A DNA stretch of 64,000 bases from Leptotrichia sp. oral taxon 223 (GTDB lineage Bacteria; Fusobacteriota; Fusobacteriia; Fusobacteriales; Leptotrichiaceae). The DNA lies in assembly GCF_013394795.1 (NCBI RefSeq), contig NZ_JABXYU010000001.1, positions 310,001-374,000 on the forward strand, read 5' to 3'. The notes below the pieces were generated by a model. It did no database searches and was not told where the DNA came from. It worked only from the letters and a program-made list of their open reading frames with translations. Made by a program: the position numbers and the translations under genes. Positions 25,437 to 34,208 of this stretch are shown here, one piece after another (positions within the stretch are counted from its first letter, which is position 1; every line of letters begins with the position of its first letter).

Positions 25437-26810
25437 TTATTTCACGCTCCCAAATAAATCATTCAAAGCCTCGCTCATTGTCGGATGAGTAAATATCATA
25501 TCTTTTAGGAATGTATATTTTTGTTCAGCTTTCATAGTCGCTGCAACAATGTTTATCATTTCGTGGGAAGTGTTGCATAATAAAGTACATCCCAGTATTT
25601 TATCTGTTTTTGCATCTATAACTGCTTTAAGCAGTCCATCTGTTACACCTTCTATTTTTGCCTTTGGAATTGCTATTGCTTCAAGTCTTCCTGTTTTTAC
25701 TTCATATCCTTTGGTAATTGCTTCGCTTTCAGTCATTCCAACTCTTGACAAAGGTGGATTTATGAATACGCTATATGGAATTACATTTCTGTCGTTTACT
25801 GTCCTATTTCCTCCATTGTAAAGGTTATCTCTTATTATTCTAAAGTCATCAAGAGAAATATATGTGAATTGAAGTCCGCCTTTCACATCTCCCATTGCCC
25901 AAATGTTATCAGCTGTTGTTTTCAATGTTTCGTCAACTACAACCGCACCTTTTTCGTCAGTTTTTACTCCTGCCGCTTCTAGATTAAGACCTTCTGTATT
26001 AGGTTTTCTTCCAATTGCAACAAGAATTGCGTCTGATTCAATTTCGCTCTTGCTTGCCCCTTGTGAAATTTGCACATACCCTTTTCCATTTTTATCAACA
26101 ATTTCCTCAATTTTTGATTCTAGTAAAAATTTAACCCCTTTTGCCTCAAATATAGCTTTTGCTCTATCAGCAATTTCTTCATCTTCTCTAGGCATAAGTC
26201 TTTGTGCCAAATCAATTACTGTAACTTCTGACCCAAAATCAGCATACATAGAAGCAAATTCCAGCCCAATGTACCCTGCCCCCAGAATAGTCAATTTTTT
26301 AGGAAGTTCCTTTAGTTCCATAATTGAAGTACTTGTATAAACGTAATTACTTTCTTTAAGCCCTTTTATACCAGGAATTATCGTAGTCGAACCTGTATTT
26401 ATAAATATCTTTTCTCCTTCAATCTGAACATTTTCTCCATTACTTTCAATATTAACTACATTTTTTGAAGCAAAACTTCCAAATCCATCGTAAATATCAA
26501 TATTTTCCTTTGTAGCCAGCATTTCATAATTTTTTCCACGTAACGCACCAATTAATGTATTTTTATTATTTATACTTTCTGTATAAAATTTCTCCTTTTC
26601 CTCAATACCGTTTAATCCTTTATTTTTAAGAACTTTTGTACTGTCAACAAGTTTTTTTGTAGGAATACACCCAATATTTATACAAGTCCCTCCATACATC
26701 TTGTCCGATTTCTCAATCAAAGCCACATTTTGACCTTTCCCAGCTAAAAATCCTGCCAAAGTTTTTCCACCTTTTCCAAATCCAATTATTATTGCATCAT
26801 ATTTTTTCAT
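25437..26810 (-). CDS. rclA: RclA-like flavin disulfide reductase
   Basis: A 457-residue class I pyridine nucleotide-disulfide oxidoreductase. It has the FAD site IIIGFGKGGKTLAGFLAGKG, the redox disulfide in GGTCINIGCIPTKK (Cys 43 and 48), the NAD(P)H site ILGAGYIGLEFASM, ADNIWAMGDVKGGLQFTYI, and the C-terminal IFTHPTMSEALNDLF. These match RclA of E. coli closely. RclA-type enzymes reduce hypothiocyanous acid and protect against reactive chlorine; this would suit a mouth or gut bacterium. The exact substrate here is inferred. Confidence 0.85.
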   Translation of the reverse strand: MKKYDAIIIGFGKGGKTLAGFLAGKGQNVALIEKSDKMYGGTCINIGCIPTKKLVDSTKVLKNKGLNGIEEKEKFYTESINNKNTLIGALRGKNYEMLATKENIDIYDGFGSFASKNVVNIESNGENVQIEGEKIFINTGSTTIIPGIKGLKESNYVYTSTSIMELKELPKKLTILGAGYIGLEFASMYADFGSEVTVIDLAQRLMPREDEEIADRAKAIFEAKGVKFLLESKIEEIVDKNGKGYVQISQGASKSEIESDAILVAIGRKPNTEGLNLEAAGVKTDEKGAVVVDETLKTTADNIWAMGDVKGGLQFTYISLDDFRIIRDNLYNGGNRTVNDRNVIPYSVFINPPLSRVGMTESEAITKGYEVKTGRLEAIAIPKAKIEGVTDGLLKAVIDAKTDKILGCTLLCNTSHEMINIVAATMKAEQKYTFLKDMIFTHPTMSEALNDLFGSVK

Positions 26811-26931
26811 TTTCTTCGTCCTTTCTATTTCCTACAATTTTAGTTACATAATTGTATTCATTATAAAATTAATTTTTATATTGTAAGAATACCACATTTT
26901 TTACAAAAAAACAATATTTGTGTTTACAAAT

Positions 26932-27216
26932 TTATATTAATTTTTTCAATATCCTCCCCCTTATAACCAAAATATTCAAAGTTTCCTCATTTTCCATAAA
27001 CTCTACCGTATAATCATCTGGAAATTCAATCATATCACACTTATTAAAGTTTATAAATCATTTCCACAAAAAACATCCAGTATTCTTTTGTATCTTTGAG
27101 CGACTACATAAATGTACCTAATGTCATATCTGTAAATATCCAGTTACTACTATATCTATATCTGTTATAAATCATTGTGAAAATTCATGTAATGCTGCTG
27201 TTTGTCATTTTTCCAT
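26932..27216 (-). pseudogene. Decayed partial copy of the 15911-16498 gene
   Basis: Read on the minus strand from ATG 27216 the pattern EFSQ-FITDID, then in another frame WIFTDMTLGTFM-SLKDTKEYW and FFVEMIYK, matches EFSQWFILDID and TDLTIGTFMQPLKDTKEYW of the intact gene. There are in-frame stops in place of two Trp codons and of one Gln codon, plus at least one frameshift. After about 60 codons the likeness fades. It sits just after the TPR lipoprotein gene with no complete partner. Confidence 0.75.
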
Positions 27217-27234
27217 TTTTATATCAAAATTTAT

Positions 27235-28206
27235 TTATTTTTTCTTATTTTTCTTCAATTCTTCTAATTCTTCATTTATTTTCAAAGCTTGACTATACTT
27301 CCCCTGCTTTTCATACAATTTGGCTAAACTCGTTAATGTAAGTTCCTTATGTGCAAGTTTTTTTGCTTTTAAAAGGCTATTTTCAGCCTTGCCATAATCT
27401 CCTTTCATTTCGTAAACTTCTGATAACAGACGCAATAATCTTGCTCTTTTTTCTTCAATATATTTCACATTGTCTTCTGAATATGAAAACAATTTTTCTG
27501 ATTCCTTTAACAGCCATTCTTCCGCCTTATCATAATCTTTTTTCGACATATAAAGCTCCCCTAAAAGCCTTTCTGCATTCGGATATTTTTCATTAACAAG
27601 CTCCTTATACAATTTTTCAGCTTCATCAAAGTAATTGTACCTTTGATAGTAAAAAGCCAAAGTATTTTTTACCTCAATATTTTTATTTAAATTTCTTTTA
27701 AACGCTTCCACCACTTCGCTATCAATTTCCTTCCTTTCTCCATATACCCACACTCTAAACAAGGTGTCTTCCCTATAATCTCCTTGATCCATTGCCCTTA
27801 TATAATACTTTCTCGCATTTAACTCATCTATGCGATTAGCATATATCTGCCCTGCAAATGCACTTGCTTCCTTCACTCCTCTGTCCGAGCCTTTTCTTGC
27901 CCATTTCAGTGCCTCTTCATTTTCCCCTCTCGCACTATAATTTCTTGCCAGATAATAATCTGCCATCGGAATATCCTTTTCCACACTTTTAAAATACACT
28001 ACCCCAATCCGTAAATATTTTCTCTGAACTTCTCTACCCTTTTGCAAAATTCTTTCCTTTTCTGCCATTGTGGGATTTTTCTTCATTTCAGCAATTTCTA
28101 TTTTTGCCTTTTTTAAAGCTCCTTTTTCCTCCTCTGACAACGGAATATTTCTGGCACAGCTCACTAAAAATAATATACTTATCAAAATTAAAACTATTTT
28201 TTTCAT
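27235..28206 (-). CDS. TPR/Sel1-type lipoprotein
   Basis: A 323-residue protein. The signal peptide ends in the lipobox LVSC (residue 17 Cys). The remainder is helical and made of TPR- or Sel1-like repeats, for example DYYLARNYSARGENEEALKW, ASAFAGQIYANRIDELNARK, AERLLGELYMSKKDYDKAEE and LARLYEK-type units near the end. Such proteins act as scaffolds in the envelope; partners are unknown. GGGAAAG precedes the ATG. It forms a family with the Sel1 proteins at 35322 and 57859. Confidence 0.85.
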   Translation of the reverse strand: MKKIVLILISILFLVSCARNIPLSEEEKGALKKAKIEIAEMKKNPTMAEKERILQKGREVQRKYLRIGVVYFKSVEKDIPMADYYLARNYSARGENEEALKWARKGSDRGVKEASAFAGQIYANRIDELNARKYYIRAMDQGDYREDTLFRVWVYGERKEIDSEVVEAFKRNLNKNIEVKNTLAFYYQRYNYFDEAEKLYKELVNEKYPNAERLLGELYMSKKDYDKAEEWLLKESEKLFSYSEDNVKYIEEKRARLLRLLSEVYEMKGDYGKAENSLLKAKKLAHKELTLTSLAKLYEKQGKYSQALKINEELEELKKNKKK

Positions 28207-28385
28207 AACTTTCCCTTTCTATATTTTTCCAATATTAACAAAATTTATATTTTTAATTTTACACAATAATATTATACCTCATTTTTGTTTATATTCCATT
28301 TTATACTATTTCCCATTTAAAGAGCAGAAATCAAAAAATTTATAAAATCAAAGTCATTTTTTTATAGGGTTATGCCTTTCGCCAT

Positions 28386-28414
28386 ACAAAAAAGACTGAA
28401 AAAATCCAGTCTTT
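28386..28414 (-). terminator. Rho-independent terminator of the adh-G3E operon
   Basis: AAAGACTG (28391-28398) pairs with CAGTCTTT (28407-28414) around an 8-nt loop. On the minus strand it ends in six T. It lies about 55 bp past the stop of the G3E GTPase gene. Confidence 0.85.
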
Positions 28415-28467
28415 ATTTATTATTTCTTACATTTCTTAATTTCCTTAACAGAAATTATTGAAAAATT

Positions 28468-29421
28468 TTATTTTAAATTTCTCATTTCATCAAGCTCTTT
28501 TATTAACAGTTCCTTGTCAATCTGATTCCCTATAAAAACTGCATTATTCTCAGCATTATCTTCCAAAATCACAATATTGTAATTCGTATCTGCCACATCA
28601 AAGTGCATATTGCAGTTAAATGCTTTAAATACGCCTTTTGCTCTATTTATATCTCCATAATAGCCTAAAATCAGCTTATCCAGAAAAGATACAAGAATCG
28701 CAGGGTTATCAGCGTATGAATTTTTATAAGTAACATTCTGCATTTTATTTTTGACATTTATTAAATCTGAATTTCCTGTTTTCAAAAGCTCTCCGCTAAA
28801 AAGGCTGTTCCAATAATCCGTACTTTGATTATGATAATCAGCCGTGTGAATATGTGCATTTTGATTAACTGCTTTTATATCCTCATAGATTAGATTTATC
28901 TCGTCATCTGTCATATTTTCGGCTTTTGAAAGTTGTATATGTGGCGCCATTTTCACTTGATCTATAAATATTTCAGCATACTTGTTCTTGTACTTGAAAT
29001 ATGTTCTGGCATCTACTATTGTTATTGGCGGGAATATTTTTATCCTTTCATAACTGGCATTTGAAACATTATTCAAAATATTGCTCAAAATAGCGATTCC
29101 TGATGGTTCTACTATTAAAAAATCAGGATTTAAGGTGTTGTCTATGACAAGAAGCGAGGATATGAAATCTGCCTTGGTGCTACAGCAGGCACATCCGCTT
29201 GTGAGCTCCCAAACATTCAATTCCACATCTTCCCTTTTTATTCCATTTTCCATATTTTTGTTCATTTCTTTGCTATTATTTCTCAATATTTCGCCATCAA
29301 TGTTCACATCTCCAAATTCATTTTCAAAAATGACATATTCCCTTTTTGTGCTTTTAACCATCTCTTTAATAAATGTAGTTTTCCCTGCTCCAAGAAAGCC
29401 TGAAATAACAAGTATTTTCAA
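28468..29421 (-). CDS. G3E-family GTPase (CobW/COG0523), probable metal chaperone
   Basis: A 317-residue GTPase with the P-loop ISGFLGAGKTTFIKEM, the metal-binding CxCC motif in ELTSGCACCSTKADF (typical of COG0523), and IVEPSGIA as the Walker B region. COG0523 proteins move zinc or other metals into target enzymes. It is encoded 38 bp downstream of a zinc-dependent alcohol dehydrogenase on the same strand, with a terminator after it. This suggests that the dehydrogenase is a client (inference). No His-rich tail is present. Confidence 0.88.
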   Translation of the reverse strand: MKILVISGFLGAGKTTFIKEMVKSTKREYVIFENEFGDVNIDGEILRNNSKEMNKNMENGIKREDVELNVWELTSGCACCSTKADFISSLLVIDNTLNPDFLIVEPSGIAILSNILNNVSNASYERIKIFPPITIVDARTYFKYKNKYAEIFIDQVKMAPHIQLSKAENMTDDEINLIYEDIKAVNQNAHIHTADYHNQSTDYWNSLFSGELLKTGNSDLINVKNKMQNVTYKNSYADNPAILVSFLDKLILGYYGDINRAKGVFKAFNCNMHFDVADTNYNIVILEDNAENNAVFIGNQIDKELLIKELDEMRNLK

Positions 29422-29459
29422 TTCTTTTCACCTTTTTCCCTTTACTTCGTTTACCTTTT

Positions 29460-30548
29460 TTACTCGTTTATTCTTTGGGAAGTCATATAAACTACAGGTT
29501 TTATTACTCCATCAGCTTTTGTTCTCATAAGTTCCAAGGCTTTTTCTACATTTTCAAAGCCTTCAAATCTGTGAGTAATTAAAAGGCTCGGATCTAATTT
29601 TCCAAATTCAATCAATCTTGCCAGTTTTTCAAGTCTTAATCTTCCACCTGGCATAAGCCCTCCAAAAATTTGCTTGTGTGCCATTCCAGTTCCCCATTCA
29701 ACTCTAGGTATCTGTATAAATTCTCCGCTTCCCAGATAATTTACATTTCCAATCCGTCCGCCTGGTTTTAAAATCTTTATAGCAGTAGCAAATACTCTCT
29801 GATCTCCTCCTGCAATCAATACCCTGTCGACACCCTTTCCATCAGTAAGTGCCATAACCTGCTCATCCACAGGCGCTTCATTAAAGTCAACAATATCTGT
29901 CGCTCCATACGCTTTTGCAATTGGTATAACCTGTTCTCTTGAGTCAATGGCAATTATTCTTCCAGCTCCTTTCAATGCCGCAGCAGCAACTCCCATAAGC
30001 CCCACAGGCCCTAATCCAAACACTGCAACAACATCTCCGAACTGAATATCTGCAAGTTCAGCGCTATGAAATCCAGTAGGTACCATATCGCTTAACATGC
30101 ATGCTGTCCCATAATCCATTCCTTTAGGAATCAAAGCCAAATTCCCATCCGCATCATTAACATGGAAATATTCTCCAAAAACACCATCCTTAACATTTGA
30201 AAATTTCCAGCCAGCAAGCATTCCGCCACAGTGCATCGGATACCCTGACTGAGCTTCCACCGAATTCCAGTCTGGAGTTATAGCCGCAACCAAAATTCTA
30301 TCTCCAACTTTAAAATCCTTAACTAATTCCCCAACTTCAACTATCTCTCCACAAGCTTCGTGTCCCAATACCATATCAAATCTTTCTCCAACTCCACCTT
30401 CATAAACAGTATGTATGTCTGAAGTGCAAGGTGCAAGCGCAAGTGGTTTTATAATTGCATCTGTCGGCCCGCATTTAGGTCTGTCTTTTGTAATCCACCC
30501 AACTTCTCCGATTCTTTTCATTACAAACGCTTTCATTTGTTCTGCCAT
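29460..30548 (-). CDS. adh: NADP-type secondary alcohol dehydrogenase (zinc)
   Basis: A 362-residue medium-chain dehydrogenase close to the isopropanol dehydrogenases of Clostridium beijerinckii and Thermoanaerobacter brockii. Shared segments include LAPCTSDIHTVYEGG, DMVLGHEACGEIVEVG and HCGGMLAGWKFSNVKDGVFG. Catalytic zinc ligands Cys (APCTSD), His-Glu (LGHEA) and Asp (LSDMVPTGFH) are present and the structural-zinc Cys loop is absent, as in that group. The nucleotide site is VFGLGPVGLMGVA. It converts secondary alcohols and ketones. GGAGG precedes the ATG. Confidence 0.92.
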   Translation of the reverse strand: MAEQMKAFVMKRIGEVGWITKDRPKCGPTDAIIKPLALAPCTSDIHTVYEGGVGERFDMVLGHEACGEIVEVGELVKDFKVGDRILVAAITPDWNSVEAQSGYPMHCGGMLAGWKFSNVKDGVFGEYFHVNDADGNLALIPKGMDYGTACMLSDMVPTGFHSAELADIQFGDVVAVFGLGPVGLMGVAAAALKGAGRIIAIDSREQVIPIAKAYGATDIVDFNEAPVDEQVMALTDGKGVDRVLIAGGDQRVFATAIKILKPGGRIGNVNYLGSGEFIQIPRVEWGTGMAHKQIFGGLMPGGRLRLEKLARLIEFGKLDPSLLITHRFEGFENVEKALELMRTKADGVIKPVVYMTSQRINE

Positions 30549-30594
30549 TTTAAAACCTCCTAAATTAACAATACTATAAGTTTTTATTAATATA

Positions 30595-30623
30595 AGTATA
30601 ACTCATAAATTTTCAAAATGCAA
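30595..30623 (-). promoter_or_regulatory. Promoter of the adh-G3E operon
   Basis: On the minus strand TTGCAT (30623-30618) and TATACT (30600-30595) with a 17-bp spacer, about 45 bp before the adh start codon. Confidence 0.55.
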
Positions 30624-30755
30624 ATTTTCATTACTTGAAATTTTTGTAGACAATACAGAAATAGGAAAATAAGAAGTCTAGGAGCAGATAATTTTAAGCA
30701 AATTTTTAACTGGCAAAAAAACAGCTGTAGTATAATCGCACTTAATTAAATAAAT

Positions 30756-30784
30756 TTGTATTTTTTTTTTAAATCTGTTATAAT
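30756..30784 (+). promoter_or_regulatory. Possible promoter of the kinase-like gene
   Basis: A perfect TATAAT at 30779-30784 with a weak TTGTAT 17 bp upstream, next to a run of ten T. The rest of the 380-bp gap from 30549 to 30929 holds only the adh promoter and nothing else I can support. Confidence 0.4.
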
Positions 30785-30929
30785 ATAAAATATAAAAAAA
30801 CATTGTAAAAGGATGGTGAAAATTTTCATTAAATTAATAATAGAATTGAATTGTGCAGACTGACATAGTAAAATTGATTTAATCCAGGATTCTTAAAAAA
30901 ATAAAAAATGAGAGAAGGCGAAATATGGA

Positions 30930-31693
30930 ATGTATGAAAATATACAATTTATTTATACAAAAGAAGAATTAAAAAACAAACCTAGAGTTTTTAAAATAAA
31001 TGATAAATATTATTTAAAACAAGATAACGAAAGAAAATTACACACTGGACATAGGCTGCAAAAATTGCTTTATATGATTACAAAAAATCCAATAATTTAT
31101 CCGACAGTTCCATCAAGAAAAACAAATTTAGTTTTGTTTGAATCAGAAATTTTGGAAAAAATGGCAAAAGAAGGCATAAATGTACCAAAAGTTGTCTACA
31201 AAACAGAAAATTACTATATAATGGAAAACACTGGAAAAACTTTTGTCGAAATTATAGAAAGAGCTAATGATAAAATGAAGGAAGATGCATTAGTAAAAAA
31301 GCTCTAAAATCACTGGTTGAGCTGCACCTTAAGGGATTTGCAAAAGGAGGTTCTCAATTAAGAAATTTTACTATGAAAGATAACAAAGTCTATATGATTG
31401 ATTTTGAAGAGGAAATAGAGGAAAAATATATAAAAGAACTGCAAATAAGGGATGTAATTGTATTTTTGCTCTCCTTGGAAAAATATAAAGTTGACTATGA
31501 TTTGAAAATATTGCTAAATTATTATGAAAAACTTTCAAAAAATACATCTACAGCAAAAGAAATAAAAAAATTCTTTCATTTTAGAAGATGGCTAAAATTT
31601 TTAAATTCAAAAATTTTTAATAAAATTAGAATGAAAGATGTGAGGGATTTTTTAAAACTCCTTGAGAAATGTGAAAATCTATACCAAAAATAG
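30930..31693 (+). pseudogene. WaaP/InaA-like kinase gene with a -1 frameshift at A AAA AAG
   Basis: The first frame (125 codons) stops at 31307; the second picks up from the same A run and continues to 31693. Joined, they encode about 254 residues of a small kinase related to LPS heptose kinases: KYYLKQD (nucleotide Lys), YIMENTGKTF, then GGSQLRNFTMKDNK and VYMIDFEEE as catalytic and metal loops. The switch point is the heptamer A AAA AAG at 31295-31301, with AAGGAAG 10 nt before it and TAA just after. It may be a base loss in a six-A run, a sequencing error, or true programmed frameshifting. Confidence 0.75.
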
Positions 31694-31717
31694 TTTTTAT
31701 ATAACGACAGTGTAAAA

Positions 31718-31755
31718 AATAATTATAAGTCCAAAATTAAAACTTATATTTTTTT
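31718..31755 (+). terminator. AT-rich terminator after the kinase-like gene
   Basis: TATAAGT (31724-31730) pairs with ACTTATA (31742-31748) around an 11-nt loop, ending in seven T. Confidence 0.6.
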
Positions 31756-31757
31756 AC

Positions 31758-31949
31758 TCAGATTTCTACTGCTTTTCCAATCTTTCCAGCCTGCCTTCCG
31801 TCCTTTTCCTTGAAATTTTCTTCATTTTCTTTATTGAATACTTTTCTTTTTAATATTTTATTTTTTTCAATTTTAACTAATTTCTCATGCTTCTTAATCC
31901 TTGCTTTTCTAAACCAGAAAAAATAAAAGTTATAAAAGTGTTTTAAATT
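31758..31949 (-). pseudogene. Possible remnant of a basic protein (no start codon)
   Basis: An open stretch of 63 codons between two TGA codons on the minus strand, ending in a Lys/Glu-rich segment (...KDGRQAGKIGKAVEI) after FYFFWFRKARIKK. It contains no ATG, GTG or TTG start, so it is at best a fragment of a lost gene. The composition looks coding-like but I recognise nothing. The open frame may also be chance. Confidence 0.25.
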
Positions 31950-31960
31950 TCACAAAAAAG

Positions 31961-31969
31961 TGCTATAAT
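31961..31969 (+). promoter_or_regulatory. Extended -10 promoter of the MATE gene
   Basis: TGCTATAAT: a perfect TATAAT with an upstream TG (extended -10), 38 bp before the start codon. No good -35 box is visible, which fits an extended -10 type. Confidence 0.5.
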
Positions 31970-32007
31970 GAAAAAATGCAATATTTTTTAAAGGGAGGAA
32001 AATTAAG

Positions 32008-33369
32008 ATGTTATTTAAAGCTCAATCAAATGAAGAACGCCGTCAGATGATTTTACATGGGAAAGTTATCAACACTTTACTTTTTTTGTCTGTGCCGACA
32101 CTGCTAGTTGGGATTATACAGGCTCTTATACCGCTTTCAGACAGTTTATTCCTAAACAGGCTGACAAGTGTGGAAGTTGCCAGTTCTGTTACATTTAGCC
32201 AGCCTGTACTGAATATTATGATTGCATTGTCACAAGGGCTGGGAGTGGCCACGCTGGTTATGCTTGGACGGTTGTATGGGAAAGGGCGTATGTTGGCTGT
32301 TAAGGAAACAATGCTGCAAATTTTTGTATTCAGTTTTTTCATTGGACTTTTATTAATTCCTGTGTGCATGTTTACAGCTTTTTTAATTTCAAATAATACA
32401 ACTTCTGAAATCCGTAACAATGTCTATACTTATATTTCGCTTTATTCGCTCATAATGCCCTTTGTATTTTTGGCAGCCATTTATAATTCTTCAAAAAATG
32501 CAATTGGACGTCCCGAAGTTACATTTATCAGAATTTTTCTTTTATTAATTTTAAAAATAATTTTTAATTCAATTTTCTTGTATGTTTTAAAAATGGGAAT
32601 TACTGGTGCAGTAATGGCATCACTTTTTTCCTACATAGTTGTTACAGTCTGGATGTTTCACGATTTATTTTTAAAAAGCGGAGATATAAAACTTAATTTA
32701 CGAAGTTACACAATAAAACTGCCAATTATAAAACGATTATTAAAAATCGGGTTTCCATCAATGTTAAATTACGCCTTTTTGTATCTTGGTTTTTTTCTTA
32801 TAAACAAGGAAATGGAAAAATTCGGAGCCATTGCCTTAAATGCTCAGGGAATTGCCTCCAATATCAATGCAATCTGTTTTATCCTGCCGTCGTCAATAGG
32901 AACCACTGTTTCCTCGATGATTAGCATAAATATGGGAATTGGAAATATAAAGAAATCTAAGGATGTGTTTAAAGTGGGCTGGATAACTGGAGTTACTATT
33001 TCAATTTTAACTATCGCCTTAATTTTACCTATTTCATTGCCGCTTGTACTAAGTTTCACAAAAGTTCCAAAAGTAATAGAAATCGCTGACAAGGCTCTTC
33101 ATATTTACACATACTCAGTAATCGGGTTTAGCGTCTTTATGATAGCACAAGGAGTCTTTATAGCACTTGGAAGAACAAAAGTACCATTAGTCATGTCAAT
33201 TTTAAGAATCTGGCTGTTAAGATACATCTTTATTTTACTGACACAAAAATACCTTGGACTTTATTCGATATTCTGGGGAAATTTATTTTCAAATACATTG
33301 GCAGGAATAATATTCTTTATTTTAGTAAAATCCATTGACTGGAAGAAGGGAATAAAAGTGGGAAAATAA
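32008..33369 (+). CDS. MATE family multidrug efflux transporter
   Basis: A 453-residue inner-membrane protein with twelve predicted membrane segments in two similar halves, as in MATE exporters, which use a sodium or proton gradient to push out drugs and metabolites. Visible family marks are LFLSVPTLLVGIIQALIPLSD at the first helix, NIMIALSQGLGVATLVMLG, and in the second half LKIGFPSMLNYAFLYLG. A GGGAGG site precedes the ATG. A terminator follows. The substrate is unknown. Confidence 0.92.
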   Translation: MLFKAQSNEERRQMILHGKVINTLLFLSVPTLLVGIIQALIPLSDSLFLNRLTSVEVASSVTFSQPVLNIMIALSQGLGVATLVMLGRLYGKGRMLAVKETMLQIFVFSFFIGLLLIPVCMFTAFLISNNTTSEIRNNVYTYISLYSLIMPFVFLAAIYNSSKNAIGRPEVTFIRIFLLLILKIIFNSIFLYVLKMGITGAVMASLFSYIVVTVWMFHDLFLKSGDIKLNLRSYTIKLPIIKRLLKIGFPSMLNYAFLYLGFFLINKEMEKFGAIALNAQGIASNINAICFILPSSIGTTVSSMISINMGIGNIKKSKDVFKVGWITGVTISILTIALILPISLPLVLSFTKVPKVIEIADKALHIYTYSVIGFSVFMIAQGVFIALGRTKVPLVMSILRIWLLRYIFILLTQKYLGLYSIFWGNLFSNTLAGIIFFILVKSIDWKKGIKVGK

Positions 33370-33437
33370 GAAATGTTTAAACAAAATATCTATAATGCCT
33401 AAATTTTTTTTAAGCACTTTTATTAAATTTTAAAAAT

Positions 33438-33489
33438 AAAAAATCTCTAAAAAAGTAAAAACTTTATTACTTAAATAGAGATTTTTTTT
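33438..33489. terminator. Bidirectional terminator between MATE and crr genes
   Basis: AAAAAATCTCT (33438-33448) pairs with AGAGATTTTTTT (33477-33488), with an inner AAGTAA/TTACTT stem. T runs flank it on both strands, so it can end the + strand MATE and minus strand crr transcripts. Confidence 0.85.
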
Positions 33490-33510
33490 AATAAATTTTA
33501 TTCTATTAAA

Positions 33511-34029
33511 TTATTTTTGAACATTTAATACAACTGTTTCTCCAGCTGTTGCAGTTCCTGATTCAACTGGATTTAATGAAGCATAGTCTTCATAGTTTGA
33601 AATGATTACTGGCGTGATAATTGATTTTGCATTTGCCTTCAAGAAATCATAATCGTATTTGATTAATGGATCTCCAACTTTTACTATTGCGCCTTCTTCA
33701 GCAATTCTTTCAAATCCTTTTCCTTCCAATTGAACTGTATCCATTCCGAAGTGAACAAAAATTTCGATTCCAGCAGGTGTTACAATACTGAAAGCATGGT
33801 TAGTATCAAAGATTTTTTCCACTCTTCCAGAAGCTGGCGCCAACATTACACCTGATGCAGTTGGTTCAATAGCAACTCCATCTCCTACCATTTTTTGAGC
33901 GAAAACTTCATCAGGCACTTCTGATAGAGGCAATAAGTTTCCTGAAATAGGTGCTATCACTTTCCCATCAAATTCCTGTTTAGCATCGTCATCTTTTTTA
34001 CCTTTTTTGAATAAATCAAATAATCCCAT
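33511..34029 (-). CDS. crr: PTS glucose-type EIIA component
   Basis: A 172-residue soluble EIIA of the glucose/sucrose PTS family. It receives phosphate from HPr and passes it to an EIIB domain. The active-site His lies in IEIFVHFGMDTVQLEGKGF, and the second conserved His in DTNHAFSIVTPAG. APISGNLLPLSEVPDEVFAQK is typical of the N-terminal beta domain. No EIIBC gene is adjacent, so it may serve several permeases in trans. AGGAGG-type site (GGAGGAATT) before the ATG. Confidence 0.95.
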   Translation of the reverse strand: MGLFDLFKKGKKDDDAKQEFDGKVIAPISGNLLPLSEVPDEVFAQKMVGDGVAIEPTASGVMLAPASGRVEKIFDTNHAFSIVTPAGIEIFVHFGMDTVQLEGKGFERIAEEGAIVKVGDPLIKYDYDFLKANAKSIITPVIISNYEDYASLNPVESGTATAGETVVLNVQK

Positions 34030-34077
34030 TCTAATTCCTCCAATTTATTTATTTTTATATTTAATTATCTCATTTTT

Positions 34078-34106
34078 ATGTTACCACATATAATGAAATT
34101 AGTCAA
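34078..34106 (-). promoter_or_regulatory. Promoter of crr
   Basis: On the minus strand TTGACT (34106-34101) and TAACAT (34083-34078) with a 17-bp spacer, about 50 bp before the ATG. Confidence 0.5.
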
Positions 34107-34208
34107 ACCTTAATTTGAAAAAAATCTTCAATTCGCCTTTTGACAAAATATTTGAAATTATATTCTAATTTAAACATAACTTTTTTATCTTGCTTGACTA
34201 AAAATATT

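Noticed and set aside
27172-27216. TGA in place of Trp codons in the decayed copy of the 15911 gene, hinting at TGA read as Trp
   Set aside because: The copy also has a TAG and frameshifts, and intact genes in the window end in TGA at sensible points and use TGG for Trp.
31758-31949. Minus-strand open stretch as a real gene
   Set aside because: It has no start codon and no recognisable domain, so it is listed only as a low-confidence remnant.
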